From contig NZ_WQNH01000022.1 in the NCBI RefSeq assembly GCF_009812055.1, positions 1 to 64,000 on the forward strand: a stretch of 64,000 nt of DNA, read 5' to 3'. The notes below the pieces were generated by a model. That model did not search any database. It had not been told where the DNA came from and saw nothing but the letters and a program-made list of their open reading frames with translations. The translations under genes and the position numbers were made by a program. Source of the DNA: Chelativorans xinjiangensis. Lineage in GTDB: Bacteria; Pseudomonadota; Alphaproteobacteria; Rhizobiales; Rhizobiaceae. Shown piece by piece: positions 20,723-29,865 of the stretch (position 1 is the stretch's first letter; each line of letters opens with the position of its first letter).

Positions 20723-21865
20723 ATGGACGAACTTCTGAACGAAGGGGTGGCGCAGATGGAAGCGCTGGAGGAGGCGACGCCGGATTTTTTGGTCGCCTTC
20801 CTCATCCTGTCCCTGGCGCTGGCCGCCGCCCTCGTACTGCACTGGCTACTCCAGCGGTTTCTCGTACGCTTCGTCGCGCCACGCGACCTCTTCTGGCGAT
20901 CGCTGGTGGTGCGCACCGCCAATGCCTCGCGGCTTGCCTTCGCAGTGGGCGGGCTGGCGCTGGCCGCACCGCTGGCGCCTTTGCCGGAAAACGTCGCCGG
21001 ATTGCTCTATCATGTGCTGCTGATCGGCTTCATCGCCATAATGATGCGGCTGGCACAGCTGGCCATGCACATCTTCACCACGCTGCATCTGAGGCGCTTC
21101 AAGCTTGGCGCGGAGGACGACCTCCTGGCGCGGAAGCACGTCACCCAGATGCGCATCCTGCAGCGCATCGCCGGCACGCTGATCCTGATCCTCGGCATCG
21201 GCGCCATGCTGATGACCTTCGATACCGTGCGCCAGTACGGCATCAGCCTGCTCGCATCTGCGGGCGCGGCCGGCATCGTCGTCGGCCTGGCGCTGCAGCC
21301 GATGCTGAAGAACCTCTTCGCCGGCATCCAGCTCGCGATCACCCAGCCGATCCGCATCGACGACGCGCTGATCATCGAGGGCGAGTACGGCAACGTGGAG
21401 GAGATCACCTCGACCTATGTCGTCATCCGCGCCTGGGACCGCCGGCGCCTCATCATCCCGCTCAACTACTTCATGGAGCGCCCGTTCCAGAACTGGACGC
21501 GGGACGAGACGGCGCTCATCGGCGTGGTGCTGCTCTATGTCGATTTTTCTGTCCCTGTCGCCGTGCTGCGCGAGAAGGCCGAGGAGATCGTACGCGCATC
21601 GTCGTTGTGGGACGGCGAGACGTTCGCCCTCCAGGTCACCGACCTGCGCGAGACGACGATGGAGATCCGCGTTCTGGCGAGCGGCGCCGATTCCGGCGAT
21701 GTCTTCTCGCTGAGGTGCGACATCCGCGAACAGCTCATCGCATTCCTGGCCGACAACTATCCGCATACGCTGCCGCGCTTCCGCGCCGAAATGAACGCCG
21801 GCGAAGCGCCCGGCAGGCAGCCCGCGCTCCACCATGAGGCAAACCCCGAGGGAGGCCGACAATGA
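20723..21865 (+). CDS. MscS-family mechanosensitive channel
   Basis: The 380-aa protein has several N-terminal membrane segments. The pore helix region is GISLLASAGAAGIVVGLALQ (about residues 173-192), followed by PMLKNLFAGIQLAITQPIRIDD, the strongest MscS signature. The beta domain (EYGNVEEITSTYVVIRAWD) and cytoplasmic part follow. It releases solutes on osmotic downshift. Its stop overlaps the next gene's start (ATGA), so the pair is translationally coupled. Confidence 0.9.
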   Translation: MDELLNEGVAQMEALEEATPDFLVAFLILSLALAAALVLHWLLQRFLVRFVAPRDLFWRSLVVRTANASRLAFAVGGLALAAPLAPLPENVAGLLYHVLLIGFIAIMMRLAQLAMHIFTTLHLRRFKLGAEDDLLARKHVTQMRILQRIAGTLILILGIGAMLMTFDTVRQYGISLLASAGAAGIVVGLALQPMLKNLFAGIQLAITQPIRIDDALIIEGEYGNVEEITSTYVVIRAWDRRRLIIPLNYFMERPFQNWTRDETALIGVVLLYVDFSVPVAVLREKAEEIVRASSLWDGETFALQVTDLRETTMEIRVLASGADSGDVFSLRCDIREQLIAFLADNYPHTLPRFRAEMNAGEAPGRQPALHHEANPEGGRQ

Positions 21866-22164
21866 ACACCGCAAACCTGCAGATGGAAGGCATGCTGATG
21901 GCCGTGTCGGCCCTTTGCTCGCTGATGCGCGAGAAGGGCCTGGCCGAGGCGGACGAGATTGATGCCGCCCTTGCCGAGGCTGAAACGGCGCTGGCCGCCG
22001 ACCGGCTGCGCCCGGATCAGCTCTCGCCGGCCAATGTCGAGGCCGTCCTGTTTCCCTTGCGCTTTCTGCGCGAGGCCAACAGGCGCAGGATTCCCGGTAG
22101 CACCGCCGCCTACACCGAGATCGCCACCAATGTCGGTCGCACGCGGCGGGGAACGACGGCCTGA
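21862..22164 (+). CDS. Small conserved-looking protein, unknown function
   Basis: The 100-aa protein has no recognised domain. It is mostly helical and acidic in its first half (SLMREKGLAEADEIDAALAE) and basic at the end (REANRRR, VGRTRRGTTA). It has no signal peptide or membrane segment. The start codon overlaps the mscS-family stop, so it is probably made together with the channel. A regulatory partner is possible but not shown. Confidence 0.7.
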   Translation: MNTANLQMEGMLMAVSALCSLMREKGLAEADEIDAALAEAETALAADRLRPDQLSPANVEAVLFPLRFLREANRRRIPGSTAAYTEIATNVGRTRRGTTA

Positions 22165-22314
22165 GGCCCTAATCCTTACAGTAATTTAATAGTATAATGG
22201 GTGAACCGCGCTCACTCTTGCCGTACAAGGACGGTAGATACTGGGGGATATCCGGTCGTACGCGCTGCGCCGACCGAGGTCCATTTGAGCGTGCAGCCTA
22301 TTCCGGAGAAACGG

Positions 22315-23457
22315 ATGACGTGGTGGAAACAGGTCCTTTTGTGCCTCCTGCTCCTGGGGGCCGCCGCCGTGATCTGGTACCGTTTCTTTCCGGGAGCGGC
22401 GGATATGGCCGCCGAATGGGGCATCGGCGAGGCGCCTGCCGCAACAGCTCCCGCCAATGAGGCACCCCGCGGCGGGGCCGGCCGGCGCGGAGGCGGCATG
22501 CAGAGCCCGGTGGTCGCCACAGCGGTAACCACCGCCACCATCAACGACCGGCTCACCGCAATCGGTACCGGCAGTGCGCTGCGCACGGTCGCCGTGCGGC
22601 CGTTCACGTCGGGTCGTCTTACCGAGGTTCTCGTGGAGCCCGGTGCCGAGGTCAGTGCCGGTGAGGTCATCGCGCGCATGGATTCGGAAACCGAGAGCAT
22701 CGCCGTCGACCGTGCGGAGTTGGCGCTGGACGATGCGCGCGCACGCCTCGAGCGCATCACCGCCCTGCGTTCCTCCAACGCCGCCACCGCCGTCCAGCAG
22801 ACCGAGGTGGAACTGGAAGTACGCAACGCCGAGCTCGCCCTGCGCGAGGCGCGCCTGGCGCTCGAACGGCGCGAAATCGTAGCCCCCATTGGCGGCTTCG
22901 TCGGCATTCTGCCGGTTGCCGAGGGAGATTATGTGACTTCCTCGGACGACATCGCCTCCATTGCCGACCGCTCGCAGATCCTCGTCGATTTCTGGGTGCC
23001 GGAGCGTTATGCAGGCTCACTGGCAATCGGCATGCCGCTCACCGCCCGATCCATCGCCCGCCCCGACGAGAGCTATACCGGCACCATCCGCGCTATCGAC
23101 AACATGGTCGACCAGGAAAGCCGGACGCTGCGCGTCCAGGGCCGCATCGATAATCCGGCCGACACCCTGCGCTCCGGCATGGCCTTCCGCGTAAGCATGG
23201 CGTTCGCCGGCGAAACCTACCCGGCAGTGGATCCGCTCGCCGTCCAGTGGGGCACCGAGGGGGCCTATGTCTGGGTGGTGCGCGACGGCATGGCGCGGCG
23301 CACTCCGGTGCGCATCATCCAGCGCAATTCCGACAGCATCCTTGTCGACGGCGAGTTCGCAGACGGCGACCAGGCGGTCGTCGAGGGCGTGCACGCGGTG
23401 CGCGAGGGCCAGGGCGTATCGATCGCCGGCAACGAAACCCGGCCGCGCGGCTCTTGA
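22315..23457 (+). CDS. RND efflux periplasmic adaptor (membrane fusion protein)
   Basis: The 380-aa protein starts with an N-terminal membrane anchor (QVLLCLLLLGAAAVIWYRFF) followed by a Gly/Arg-rich linker. The HlyD-like core includes the first lipoyl half (VRPFTSGRLTEVLVEPGAEV, SAGEVIARMDSE), a coiled-coil hairpin of about 60 residues and the second half IVAPIGGFVGILPVAEGDYV. It links the inner-membrane pump to an outer-membrane channel, which is not encoded here. Start ATG 22315 follows GGAGAAAC. It is 20 bases from the pump gene. Confidence 0.92.
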   Translation: MTWWKQVLLCLLLLGAAAVIWYRFFPGAADMAAEWGIGEAPAATAPANEAPRGGAGRRGGGMQSPVVATAVTTATINDRLTAIGTGSALRTVAVRPFTSGRLTEVLVEPGAEVSAGEVIARMDSETESIAVDRAELALDDARARLERITALRSSNAATAVQQTEVELEVRNAELALREARLALERREIVAPIGGFVGILPVAEGDYVTSSDDIASIADRSQILVDFWVPERYAGSLAIGMPLTARSIARPDESYTGTIRAIDNMVDQESRTLRVQGRIDNPADTLRSGMAFRVSMAFAGETYPAVDPLAVQWGTEGAYVWVVRDGMARRTPVRIIQRNSDSILVDGEFADGDQAVVEGVHAVREGQGVSIAGNETRPRGS

Positions 23458-23477
23458 GGAAACGGGGGAACGACTCC

Positions 23478-26400
23478 ATGAGCGAGGGAAAGATGGCGCA
23501 GGCCGGCGGCGGCATCACCGCACTCTTCGTGCGCCGCCCCGTTTTCGCCTTCGTCATCAATACGCTGATTGCGGTCGCCGGCCTTGCTGCGCTCTACGGC
23601 GTCGAGGTGCGCGAATTGCCGGATGTCGACCGCCCGGTGATCTCCGTCACGACACGTTTCGACGGCGCCGCGGCCGAGACCATCGACCGCGAGATCACCG
23701 CCGTCCTCGAGAGCGCGGTAACGCGCATCGCCGGTGTTTCGACCATCTCCTCCTCGTCCTCCTTCGGCCGCAGCCGGGTGACCATCGAGTTCCGCGAGAG
23801 CGTCGACATCAACGCCGCCGCTTCGGACGTGCGCGATGCGGTGGGCCGCGTCCAGAACCAGCTGCCCGACGATGCCGACGCGCCGACCATCGTCAAGGCC
23901 GACGACGACGCGCAGGCGGTCATGCGGCTGGCGGTCACCTCCGAAGAGATGTCGGTCGAGGACATGACGGTCTTCGTCGAGGACGAGATCGTCGACAAGC
24001 TCGCCACCGTGTCCGGCGTCGCCGACGTGCAGGTCTACGGCGACCGCGACAAGATCTTCCGCGTCGACATCGACCAGGCGCGGCTTGCCAGCCTCGGCAT
24101 GACCATCGGCGACATCGGCAACGCGCTGTCGACCGTGGCTTTCGACAGCCCCGCCGGGTCGCTGACCAGCAGCACCCAGGACCTGATCGTGCGGGCAACG
24201 GCGTCCATCACCACGCCGGAGGACCTCGAGGCCATCCAGCTTTCGCGCAACGTGCACCTGGGCGACGTCGCCGTCGTTACACTTGGTCCCGACCTGGGCG
24301 AAAGTCGGCTGCGCTCCAACGGCAGGACGGGCATCGGGCTCGGCATCGTCCGCCAGGCCCAGTCGAACACGCTCGACATCTCCTCCGGCGTGCGCCAAGC
24401 GGTGGAGGAGATCAAGCCGATCCTGCCCGAGGGCATGGAGATCGCCGTCACCAGCGACGACGCCATCTTCATCAACGGCGCCATCCACGAGGTGGAGATC
24501 GCGCTCGGCATCGCCGTGACGATCGTGCTTCTCGTCATCTACCTGTTCCTGCGCGACGTGCGCGCCACCATCATTCCCGGCGTCGCCATTCCCGTGGCCT
24601 TGATCGGCACGGTGGCGGCCATCTACCTGACGGGCTTTTCCATCAACATCCTCACCCTGCTCGCGCTCGTGCTCGCCACCGGCCTCGTCGTCGACGACGC
24701 CATCGTCGTCCTGGAAAACATCGTGCGCCGGCGCAACCAGGGCATGGGCCCGCGCGCGGCCGCCGTGCTCGGCACGCAGGAGGTGTTCTTCGCCGTCGTC
24801 GCCACCACGGCCGTGCTGGTGGCGGTCTTCGTGCCGCTCTCCTTCCTGCCCGGCCAGGCCGGCGGCCTGTTTCGCGAGTTCGGTTTCGTGCTGGCGATCG
24901 CCGTCTTCCTGTCGTCCATCGTCGCACTGTCGCTATGCCCGATGCTCGCCTCGCGCATGCTCGCCTCGGGCGAGCGCAGCACCGAGCACGAGGCAGCACC
25001 GCCGAGCCCCATGGCGCGCTTCGGCGAGGGTCTCTCCCGGCTTTACGCGAGGACTTTGCATTTCTGCCTCGACGCGCCGGCCGTGATCCTGCTCGTCTCC
25101 GTGCTTTTCGCGGCCGCCGCCTATGGCCTGTTCGGCTCCGTCAAATCCGAACTCACGCCGAGCGAGGACCGGTCGGTGGCCTTCATGCGCGTTTCCGCGC
25201 CGCAAGGGGTGAGCCTCGACTATCTGACCGGGAACATGCGCCGGATCGAAACGCTGATCGAGCCGCTGCGCGAGCGCGGCGAAATCCGCAGCACCTTCTC
25301 CATCGTCGGCATGGGTGGCTCCAATCGCGGCTTTCTCGTGCTGGCGTTAGCCCCGTGGGAGGAGCGCGAGCGCAGCCAGCAGGAGATCCTGGACGAGGTG
25401 AACGCGCTGGCGGCCCGCGTGCCCGGCGTGCGCGCCTTCGCCTTCCAGCCCAATAGCCTCGGCATCCGCGGCTCAGGCAGCGGCCTGCAATTTGCCGTGG
25501 CGGGGTACAACTACGACCGCCTGACCGAGGCGGCCATGGCCATCGTCGCGGACATGGAGGAGGATCCTCGCTTCGACAGCCCGCGCCTGTCGCAGGATGC
25601 CACCCAGCCGCAGTTGAAGGTGGAGATCGACCGCCAGCGCGCCTCCGATCTCGGCATCGAGATCGCAGGCTTGGGCGAGTCCATCCAGGCCCTGCTCGAC
25701 GGGCGCGAGATCGGCTCCCTCTTCATCGACGACAAGAGCTTCGACGTGAAGCTCCTGTCGACGACGGATCCGATCAACGATCCGACGGATCTCGAGAATA
25801 TCTTCGTCAGGACGGGCGACGGGCGCTTCGTTCCCGTTTCAACCATCACGTCGCTGCGCGAGGAAGCGGTGCCGCCCTCCCTCACGCGCGAGGAGCAGAT
25901 GCGCGTCGTGCAGGTGACCTCCGGACTGGCCGACGACTTTCCGCTCGGCGCCGCCCTGGAGACGGCGAAAGAGATCGCCGAACCACACCTGCCGCCGGGC
26001 GCCCGCATCATCCCGCTGGCCGAAGCCGCGACGCTGGGCGAAACGGCCAACAGCATGCTGACCATCTTCGGCTTTGCCGTGGTCATCATCCTGCTCGTCC
26101 TGGCAGCCCAGTTCGAGAGCTTCGTCAGCGCCTTCATCATCATGGCCACGGTGCCGCTGGGGCTCGCGTGCGCGGTCTTCGCCCTGCTCCTGTCCGGCAC
26201 GAGCCTCAACGTCTACAGCCAGATCGGCCTGGTGCTGCTTGTTGGCATCATGGCCAAGAACGGCATCCTCATCGTCGAGTTCGCCAACCAGCTGCGCGAT
26301 CGCGGACTGAACGTACGCGAGGCGATCGAGCAGGCCTCCCTCATCCGCCTGCGGCCGGTAGCCATGACCATGATCTGTACCGTGGTCGGCGGCGTGCCTC

Positions 26401-26615
26401 TGGTGCTGGCGACCGGCGCGGGCGCCGAGGCACGCATTGCGCTCGGCTGGGTGATCGTCGGCGGGCTGGGGCTCTCGGCGCTCTCCACACTCTACCTCAC
26501 GCCGGTGGCCTATCTGCTTCTCGGCCGCTTCATCACCCCCAAGGTGGAGGAGGAAGCCCGCCTCGAGCGCGAGCTCACCCACGCTGCATCCACCTCTGCC
26601 CCCGAATCCCGGTAG
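23478..26615 (+). CDS. RND efflux permease
   Basis: The 1045-aa proton-driven pump of the AcrB/MexF (HAE1) type expels hydrophobic compounds. The N-terminal helix (RRPVFAFVINTLIAVAGLAAL), two large periplasmic loops and twelve membrane segments are apparent. Helix 4 contains TGLVVDDAIVVLEN, with the proton-relay aspartate pair typical of the family. TM10-12 include LLVGIMAKNGILIVEFAN. Start ATG 23478; an in-frame frame extension upstream overlaps the adaptor gene and is not used. No local regulator gene is seen. Confidence 0.94.
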   Translation: MSEGKMAQAGGGITALFVRRPVFAFVINTLIAVAGLAALYGVEVRELPDVDRPVISVTTRFDGAAAETIDREITAVLESAVTRIAGVSTISSSSSFGRSRVTIEFRESVDINAAASDVRDAVGRVQNQLPDDADAPTIVKADDDAQAVMRLAVTSEEMSVEDMTVFVEDEIVDKLATVSGVADVQVYGDRDKIFRVDIDQARLASLGMTIGDIGNALSTVAFDSPAGSLTSSTQDLIVRATASITTPEDLEAIQLSRNVHLGDVAVVTLGPDLGESRLRSNGRTGIGLGIVRQAQSNTLDISSGVRQAVEEIKPILPEGMEIAVTSDDAIFINGAIHEVEIALGIAVTIVLLVIYLFLRDVRATIIPGVAIPVALIGTVAAIYLTGFSINILTLLALVLATGLVVDDAIVVLENIVRRRNQGMGPRAAAVLGTQEVFFAVVATTAVLVAVFVPLSFLPGQAGGLFREFGFVLAIAVFLSSIVALSLCPMLASRMLASGERSTEHEAAPPSPMARFGEGLSRLYARTLHFCLDAPAVILLVSVLFAAAAYGLFGSVKSELTPSEDRSVAFMRVSAPQGVSLDYLTGNMRRIETLIEPLRERGEIRSTFSIVGMGGSNRGFLVLALAPWEERERSQQEILDEVNALAARVPGVRAFAFQPNSLGIRGSGSGLQFAVAGYNYDRLTEAAMAIVADMEEDPRFDSPRLSQDATQPQLKVEIDRQRASDLGIEIAGLGESIQALLDGREIGSLFIDDKSFDVKLLSTTDPINDPTDLENIFVRTGDGRFVPVSTITSLREEAVPPSLTREEQMRVVQVTSGLADDFPLGAALETAKEIAEPHLPPGARIIPLAEAATLGETANSMLTIFGFAVVIILLVLAAQFESFVSAFIIMATVPLGLACAVFALLLSGTSLNVYSQIGLVLLVGIMAKNGILIVEFANQLRDRGLNVREAIEQASLIRLRPVAMTMICTVVGGVPLVLATGAGAEARIALGWVIVGGLGLSALSTLYLTPVAYLLLGRFITPKVEEEARLERELTHAASTSAPESR

Positions 26616-26688
26616 TGCGGGACTTTACAAAACGTGCTGGGTAGACAGACTGTGCGCCGGCTTTGCGCTGCGCCAGGAAGAGGGTGGG

Positions 26689-27504
26689 ATGACGATCTTC
26701 GAAGAGCTTTTTTCGCTCGCCGGCAAAACAGCATTGGTCACGGGGGGAGCCTCCGGCATCGGCCGCATGGCGGCGAGCGCGATGGTGCGCGCCGGCGCCC
26801 ATGTCATGATCGCCTCGCGCCGCGGCGAGCAGTGCGCCGCCATGGCCAGGGAACTGAACGAGCTGGACGTCCCCGGCTCGGCCGAAGGCTTTGCCGGCGA
26901 TGTGGGTTCCGAAGAGGGCGTGACGCAGCTTGCCGCCGCCGTCGGCGAGCGTACCGACAGGCTCGATATCCTGTTCAACAACGCCGGCGCGAGCTGGGGC
27001 GAACGGCTGGAAAGTTTCCCCTACCACGCCTGGGCGCGGGTGCTGAATATCAACGTCACCGGCCTCTTCCATCTCACGCGTGAACTGCTTCCGCTTCTTG
27101 AGAAGGCGGCGAGCGAGGAAGATCCCGCCCGTGTCGTCAATCTCGGCTCCGTCATGGGCAGCCAGCCGATCGCCGACGGCGCCTACTCCTACACCGCTTC
27201 CAAGGCGGCCGTGCATCACTTGACGCGCACGCTGGCAAACGAGTTCGCGGCAAAACGCATCACCGTCAACGCACTGGCCCCCGGCCCCTTCCAGAGCCGC
27301 ATGACCGCGTTTGCCACCGGCACCGAGGAGAAGGCGGCCAAGGTTGGCGCGCGCGTTCCCCTGGGAAGGATCGGCGCCCCGGATGACATTGCCGGCGCGA
27401 CACTGTATCTGTGCGGGCGGGCCGGCAGCTATGTCACGGGTGCCATCTTGCCTATCGACGGCGGCCAGTCGGCCCAGCACGGCATGAAGCTGTTCAGGGA
27501 TTGA
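26689..27504 (+). CDS. SDR-family oxidoreductase
   Basis: The 271-aa NAD(P)-dependent short-chain dehydrogenase has TGGASGIGRMA at the cofactor site, NNAGASWGE, the catalytic Ser in LGSVMGSQ and YSYTASKAAVHH (Tyr and Lys). The C-terminus ILPIDGGQSAQHG is typical of FabG-like members. It is followed after 29 bases by a MaoC hydratase gene, which suggests that the pair acts on 3-hydroxyacyl or related thioesters. Substrate not known. Confidence 0.88.
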   Translation: MTIFEELFSLAGKTALVTGGASGIGRMAASAMVRAGAHVMIASRRGEQCAAMARELNELDVPGSAEGFAGDVGSEEGVTQLAAAVGERTDRLDILFNNAGASWGERLESFPYHAWARVLNINVTGLFHLTRELLPLLEKAASEEDPARVVNLGSVMGSQPIADGAYSYTASKAAVHHLTRTLANEFAAKRITVNALAPGPFQSRMTAFATGTEEKAAKVGARVPLGRIGAPDDIAGATLYLCGRAGSYVTGAILPIDGGQSAQHGMKLFRD

Positions 27505-27533
27505 GGCCAGCCGGAAAAAGGGGATTACGGCTG

Positions 27534-28022
27534 TTGCGTAGCGACACCATTGCGATCGATGAAGCCAAGGCGCTTGTGGGCGAGGAAGTGGGCGTTTCCA
27601 ACTGGCGCACCGTCTCGCAGGAGATGATCGACCAGTTTGCGGCGGCGACCGACGATCACCAGTTCATCCACACCGACCCGGAGCGGGCCGCCCGCGAAAC
27701 GCCCTATGGCGGCACCATCGCCCATGGTTTCCTGTCGCTGTCGCTGCTTTCCACCATGATCTTCGAGGCCGTGCCGAAGCTTGAGGGAACCAGCGCCGGC
27801 GTGAATTTCGGCTTCGACCGCGTCCGCTTTCTCAATCCCGTCAAATCCGGCGCGCGCATCCGCGCCCACTTCATGCTGGCGCAACTGAAGGTGCGTCCGT
27901 CGGGCATCGTCGAGTGCCATTATGATGTAACTGTCGAGATCGAGAACAACCTCAAGCCTGCGTTGACGGCACGCTGGCTGACGCTCGCCATGCCGGACCG
28001 TCCAGGCGAGACCGCCACGTGA
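27534..28022 (+). CDS. MaoC-family dehydratase
   Basis: The 162-aa hot-dog protein carries the hydratase-2 motif ATDDHQFIHTDPERA and the following GGTIAHGFLSLSLLSTMIFE. It hydrates enoyl-CoA thioesters or is a related NodN-like protein. The start is uncertain: I use TTG 27534, preceded at some distance by AAAAAGGGGA; no ATG lies near the conserved N-terminus. It directly follows an SDR gene and probably forms an operon with it. Confidence 0.8.
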   Translation: MRSDTIAIDEAKALVGEEVGVSNWRTVSQEMIDQFAAATDDHQFIHTDPERAARETPYGGTIAHGFLSLSLLSTMIFEAVPKLEGTSAGVNFGFDRVRFLNPVKSGARIRAHFMLAQLKVRPSGIVECHYDVTVEIENNLKPALTARWLTLAMPDRPGETAT

Positions 28023-28049
28023 GGGCGGCGTCTTTTCTCCCCGTTGCCT

Positions 28050-28217
28050 CTAGAGCAATTCCAGGAAAAGTGGAAACCGGTTTTCCGTCCGGAATTGCGA
28101 AAAAACAAGGAGTTAGATCGGTTCATCGATTCCTCGAAACGATGAACCGGTCTAACGCATCGGCGCGAAAATCGGAATCGGTTTTCGGAAAGCACGATGC
28201 GTAGGTTCAATAACCTA
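28050..28217. repeat. Rhizobial intergenic palindromic repeat, about 165 bp
   Basis: It begins TAGAGCAATTCCAGGAAAAG, with CAATTCC and GGAATTG forming a first stem, a form I recognise as common between genes in Hyphomicrobiales. A second stem is GGTTCATCG/CGATGAACC (28121-28150), and a third is TAGGTT/AACCTA (28202-28217). No coding potential is seen. Confidence 0.75.
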
Positions 28218-28455
28218 CAGTGCCCTTTGTGCGTCTTAAAGGACGCCCGGCGCTGTAGCCCCCAAAAGGACGTCGACGCCGGCTTGACGGCGCCATCTCA
28301 AACCGGGAAAAGGCAATGAGATTCGTGCCAAAACTGTCATCCACCATATTCTCGCCGCGTGAGGGATACAAAGCGGCAAATGATAACTGTTGCGGATGAC
28401 CGCATTCGTTTCACGTAAGCCGGGGGAAAAGCGCAACGTGGAGAGGGGACATTGA
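28218..28455. other. Intergenic stretch between repeat and second SDR gene
   Basis: No gene is supported. A small stem GCGTC/GACGC (28231-28246) follows the repeat. The remainder should contain the promoter of the downstream SDR gene, but no clear boxes were found. Confidence 0.4.
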
Positions 28456-29232
28456 ATGAGGCGTTTTGACGGTCTGACGGTGCTTTTGACCGGCGCCACA
28501 GGGGGGTTCGGCAAACGCCTTGCCGACAAGCTCGCCGCCGAAGGCGCACGCCTCGTCCTGTCGGACCTTGAGGATGCGCCGCTCGAGGCGCTGGCTGCCT
28601 CGCTCGACGCGGAGACGGCGCTTCTGGCCGGCGACATCACCGACGAGAGCCTGTCGGAACGGCTGGTGGCGTTGGCGCGGGAGCGCTTCGGCGGCCTCGA
28701 CATCGCCATCAACAACGCCGGCATCGCCCAGACCTTCGTCAAATTCCACCTCATCCCCTCCGATGAGGCGCGCCGTGTCGTCGACGTCGACCTGATGGGC
28801 GTCTTCTACGCCATGAAGCACCAGCTTCTGGCCATGGAGCGCCGGCACCGCGCCTCCGGGCGCAAGAGCGCCATCGTCAACGTCGCCTCGGTCGCCGGGC
28901 TGGCCGGCGCGCCGCGCCTTGCCGCCTATACCGCCGCCAAGCACGGCGTCATCGGCCTGACCCGCGCCGCTGCTGCCGAATACGCCACCAAGGGCATCCG
29001 TGTGAACGCCGTCTGCCCCTCCTTCTCGCGTACGGATATGGTGACGGAAACGCTGAAGATGACGCCTGCCAGGACCGACAAGGCCGAGGCCGGCCTGACG
29101 CGCGGCGTGCCCATGCGGAGGCTGGCGGAGGTGGACGAGGTGGTGAAGGTCATCCTCTTTGCCGCCGATCCCGGCAACAGCTTCATGACCGGCCAGGCTC
29201 TTGCCGTCGACGGGGGGATAACGGCGACCTGA
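28456..29232 (+). CDS. SDR-family oxidoreductase
   Basis: The 258-aa protein has LTGATGGFGKRLADK at the cofactor site, INNAGIAQ, the catalytic Ser in NVASVAGLAG and YTAAKHGVIG (Tyr, Lys). The C-terminus reads GQALAVDGGITAT. The glycine motif TGATGGFG differs slightly from TGxxxGIG, but all catalytic residues are present. It stands alone between a repeat and the VOC gene. Substrate not known. Confidence 0.88.
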   Translation: MRRFDGLTVLLTGATGGFGKRLADKLAAEGARLVLSDLEDAPLEALAASLDAETALLAGDITDESLSERLVALARERFGGLDIAINNAGIAQTFVKFHLIPSDEARRVVDVDLMGVFYAMKHQLLAMERRHRASGRKSAIVNVASVAGLAGAPRLAAYTAAKHGVIGLTRAAAAEYATKGIRVNAVCPSFSRTDMVTETLKMTPARTDKAEAGLTRGVPMRRLAEVDEVVKVILFAADPGNSFMTGQALAVDGGITAT

Positions 29233-29294
29233 CGCTGTAGGCGATTGAATCTAAACATCGGCGGAGGGAGTCGGAAACGGGCATCCTCATACGT

Positions 29295-29346
29295 CCTTGA
29301 AATGCGTTCCCTACTGGGACGCCCGGCTTCGCCGGCACTTTCAAGG
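29295..29346 (+). promoter_or_regulatory. Three-way-junction leader before the VOC gene
   Basis: The RNA can fold into a closing stem CCTTGAAA/TTTCAAGG (29295-29302 with 29339-29346), hairpin GTTCCC-TACT-GGGAC (29306-29320) and hairpin CCGGC-TTC-GCCGG (29323-29335). The Shine-Dalgarno GGAGG begins five bases after the closing stem. It matches no riboswitch class that I recognise. Confidence 0.5.
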
Positions 29347-29361
29347 AAACGGAGGACCCCG

Positions 29362-29835
29362 ATGAAAGTCACGCAGCATCTTTGGTTTGCACAGGACATG
29401 GAAGCGGCGATCCGCTTCTACACCTCTCTCATTCCCGGTTCGTCGGCCGAGTGGACCTCCACACTTCCTGCCGAAACCCCATCCGGGCCTCCGGGCAGCG
29501 TCAAGATCGCCGCCTTCACCCTAGGCGACCAGCGCTACATGGCGATCGAGGCGGGACCCCTCGACCCGTTCAACCACAGCTTCTCGATCATGGTGGAATG
29601 CGACGACCAGGCCGAGGTCGACAGGCTCTGGGAGGCGCTGCAGGAGGGCGGCTCGATCGAGCAATGCGGCTGGCTCCGGGACCGCTGGGGCCTGAGCTGG
29701 CAGATCGTACCCAAGCGGCTCGGCGAACTGATGAGCGATCCGGATACGGAGAAAGTGAAGCGTGTTACAGAGGCCATGCTCAAGATGGTGAAGCTGGACG
29801 TCGCCGGGCTGGAGGCTGCCTACGAAGGCGGATGA
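29362..29835 (+). CDS. VOC-family protein, PhnB-like
   Basis: The 157-aa protein begins VTQHLWFAQDMEAAIRFYTS and contains GDQRYMAIEAGPLDPFNHS and CGWLRDRWGLSWQIVP, the pattern of the PhnB/3-demethylubiquinone-methyltransferase-like group of vicinal-oxygen-chelate proteins. The C-terminal RVTEAMLKMVKLD is shared by this group. The biochemical role of the group is poorly known. Start ATG 29362 has GGAGG 5 bases upstream. A structured leader precedes it. Confidence 0.85.
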   Translation: MKVTQHLWFAQDMEAAIRFYTSLIPGSSAEWTSTLPAETPSGPPGSVKIAAFTLGDQRYMAIEAGPLDPFNHSFSIMVECDDQAEVDRLWEALQEGGSIEQCGWLRDRWGLSWQIVPKRLGELMSDPDTEKVKRVTEAMLKMVKLDVAGLEAAYEGG

Positions 29836-29865
29836 ATTTCCGCGACGTGGAAGCCCTTCTCATTT

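Noticed and set aside
22170-22198. TATAAT at 22193-22198 as promoter of the RND pair
   Set aside because: No acceptable -35 box lies 16-18 bases upstream, so the match to a -10 box alone is not enough.
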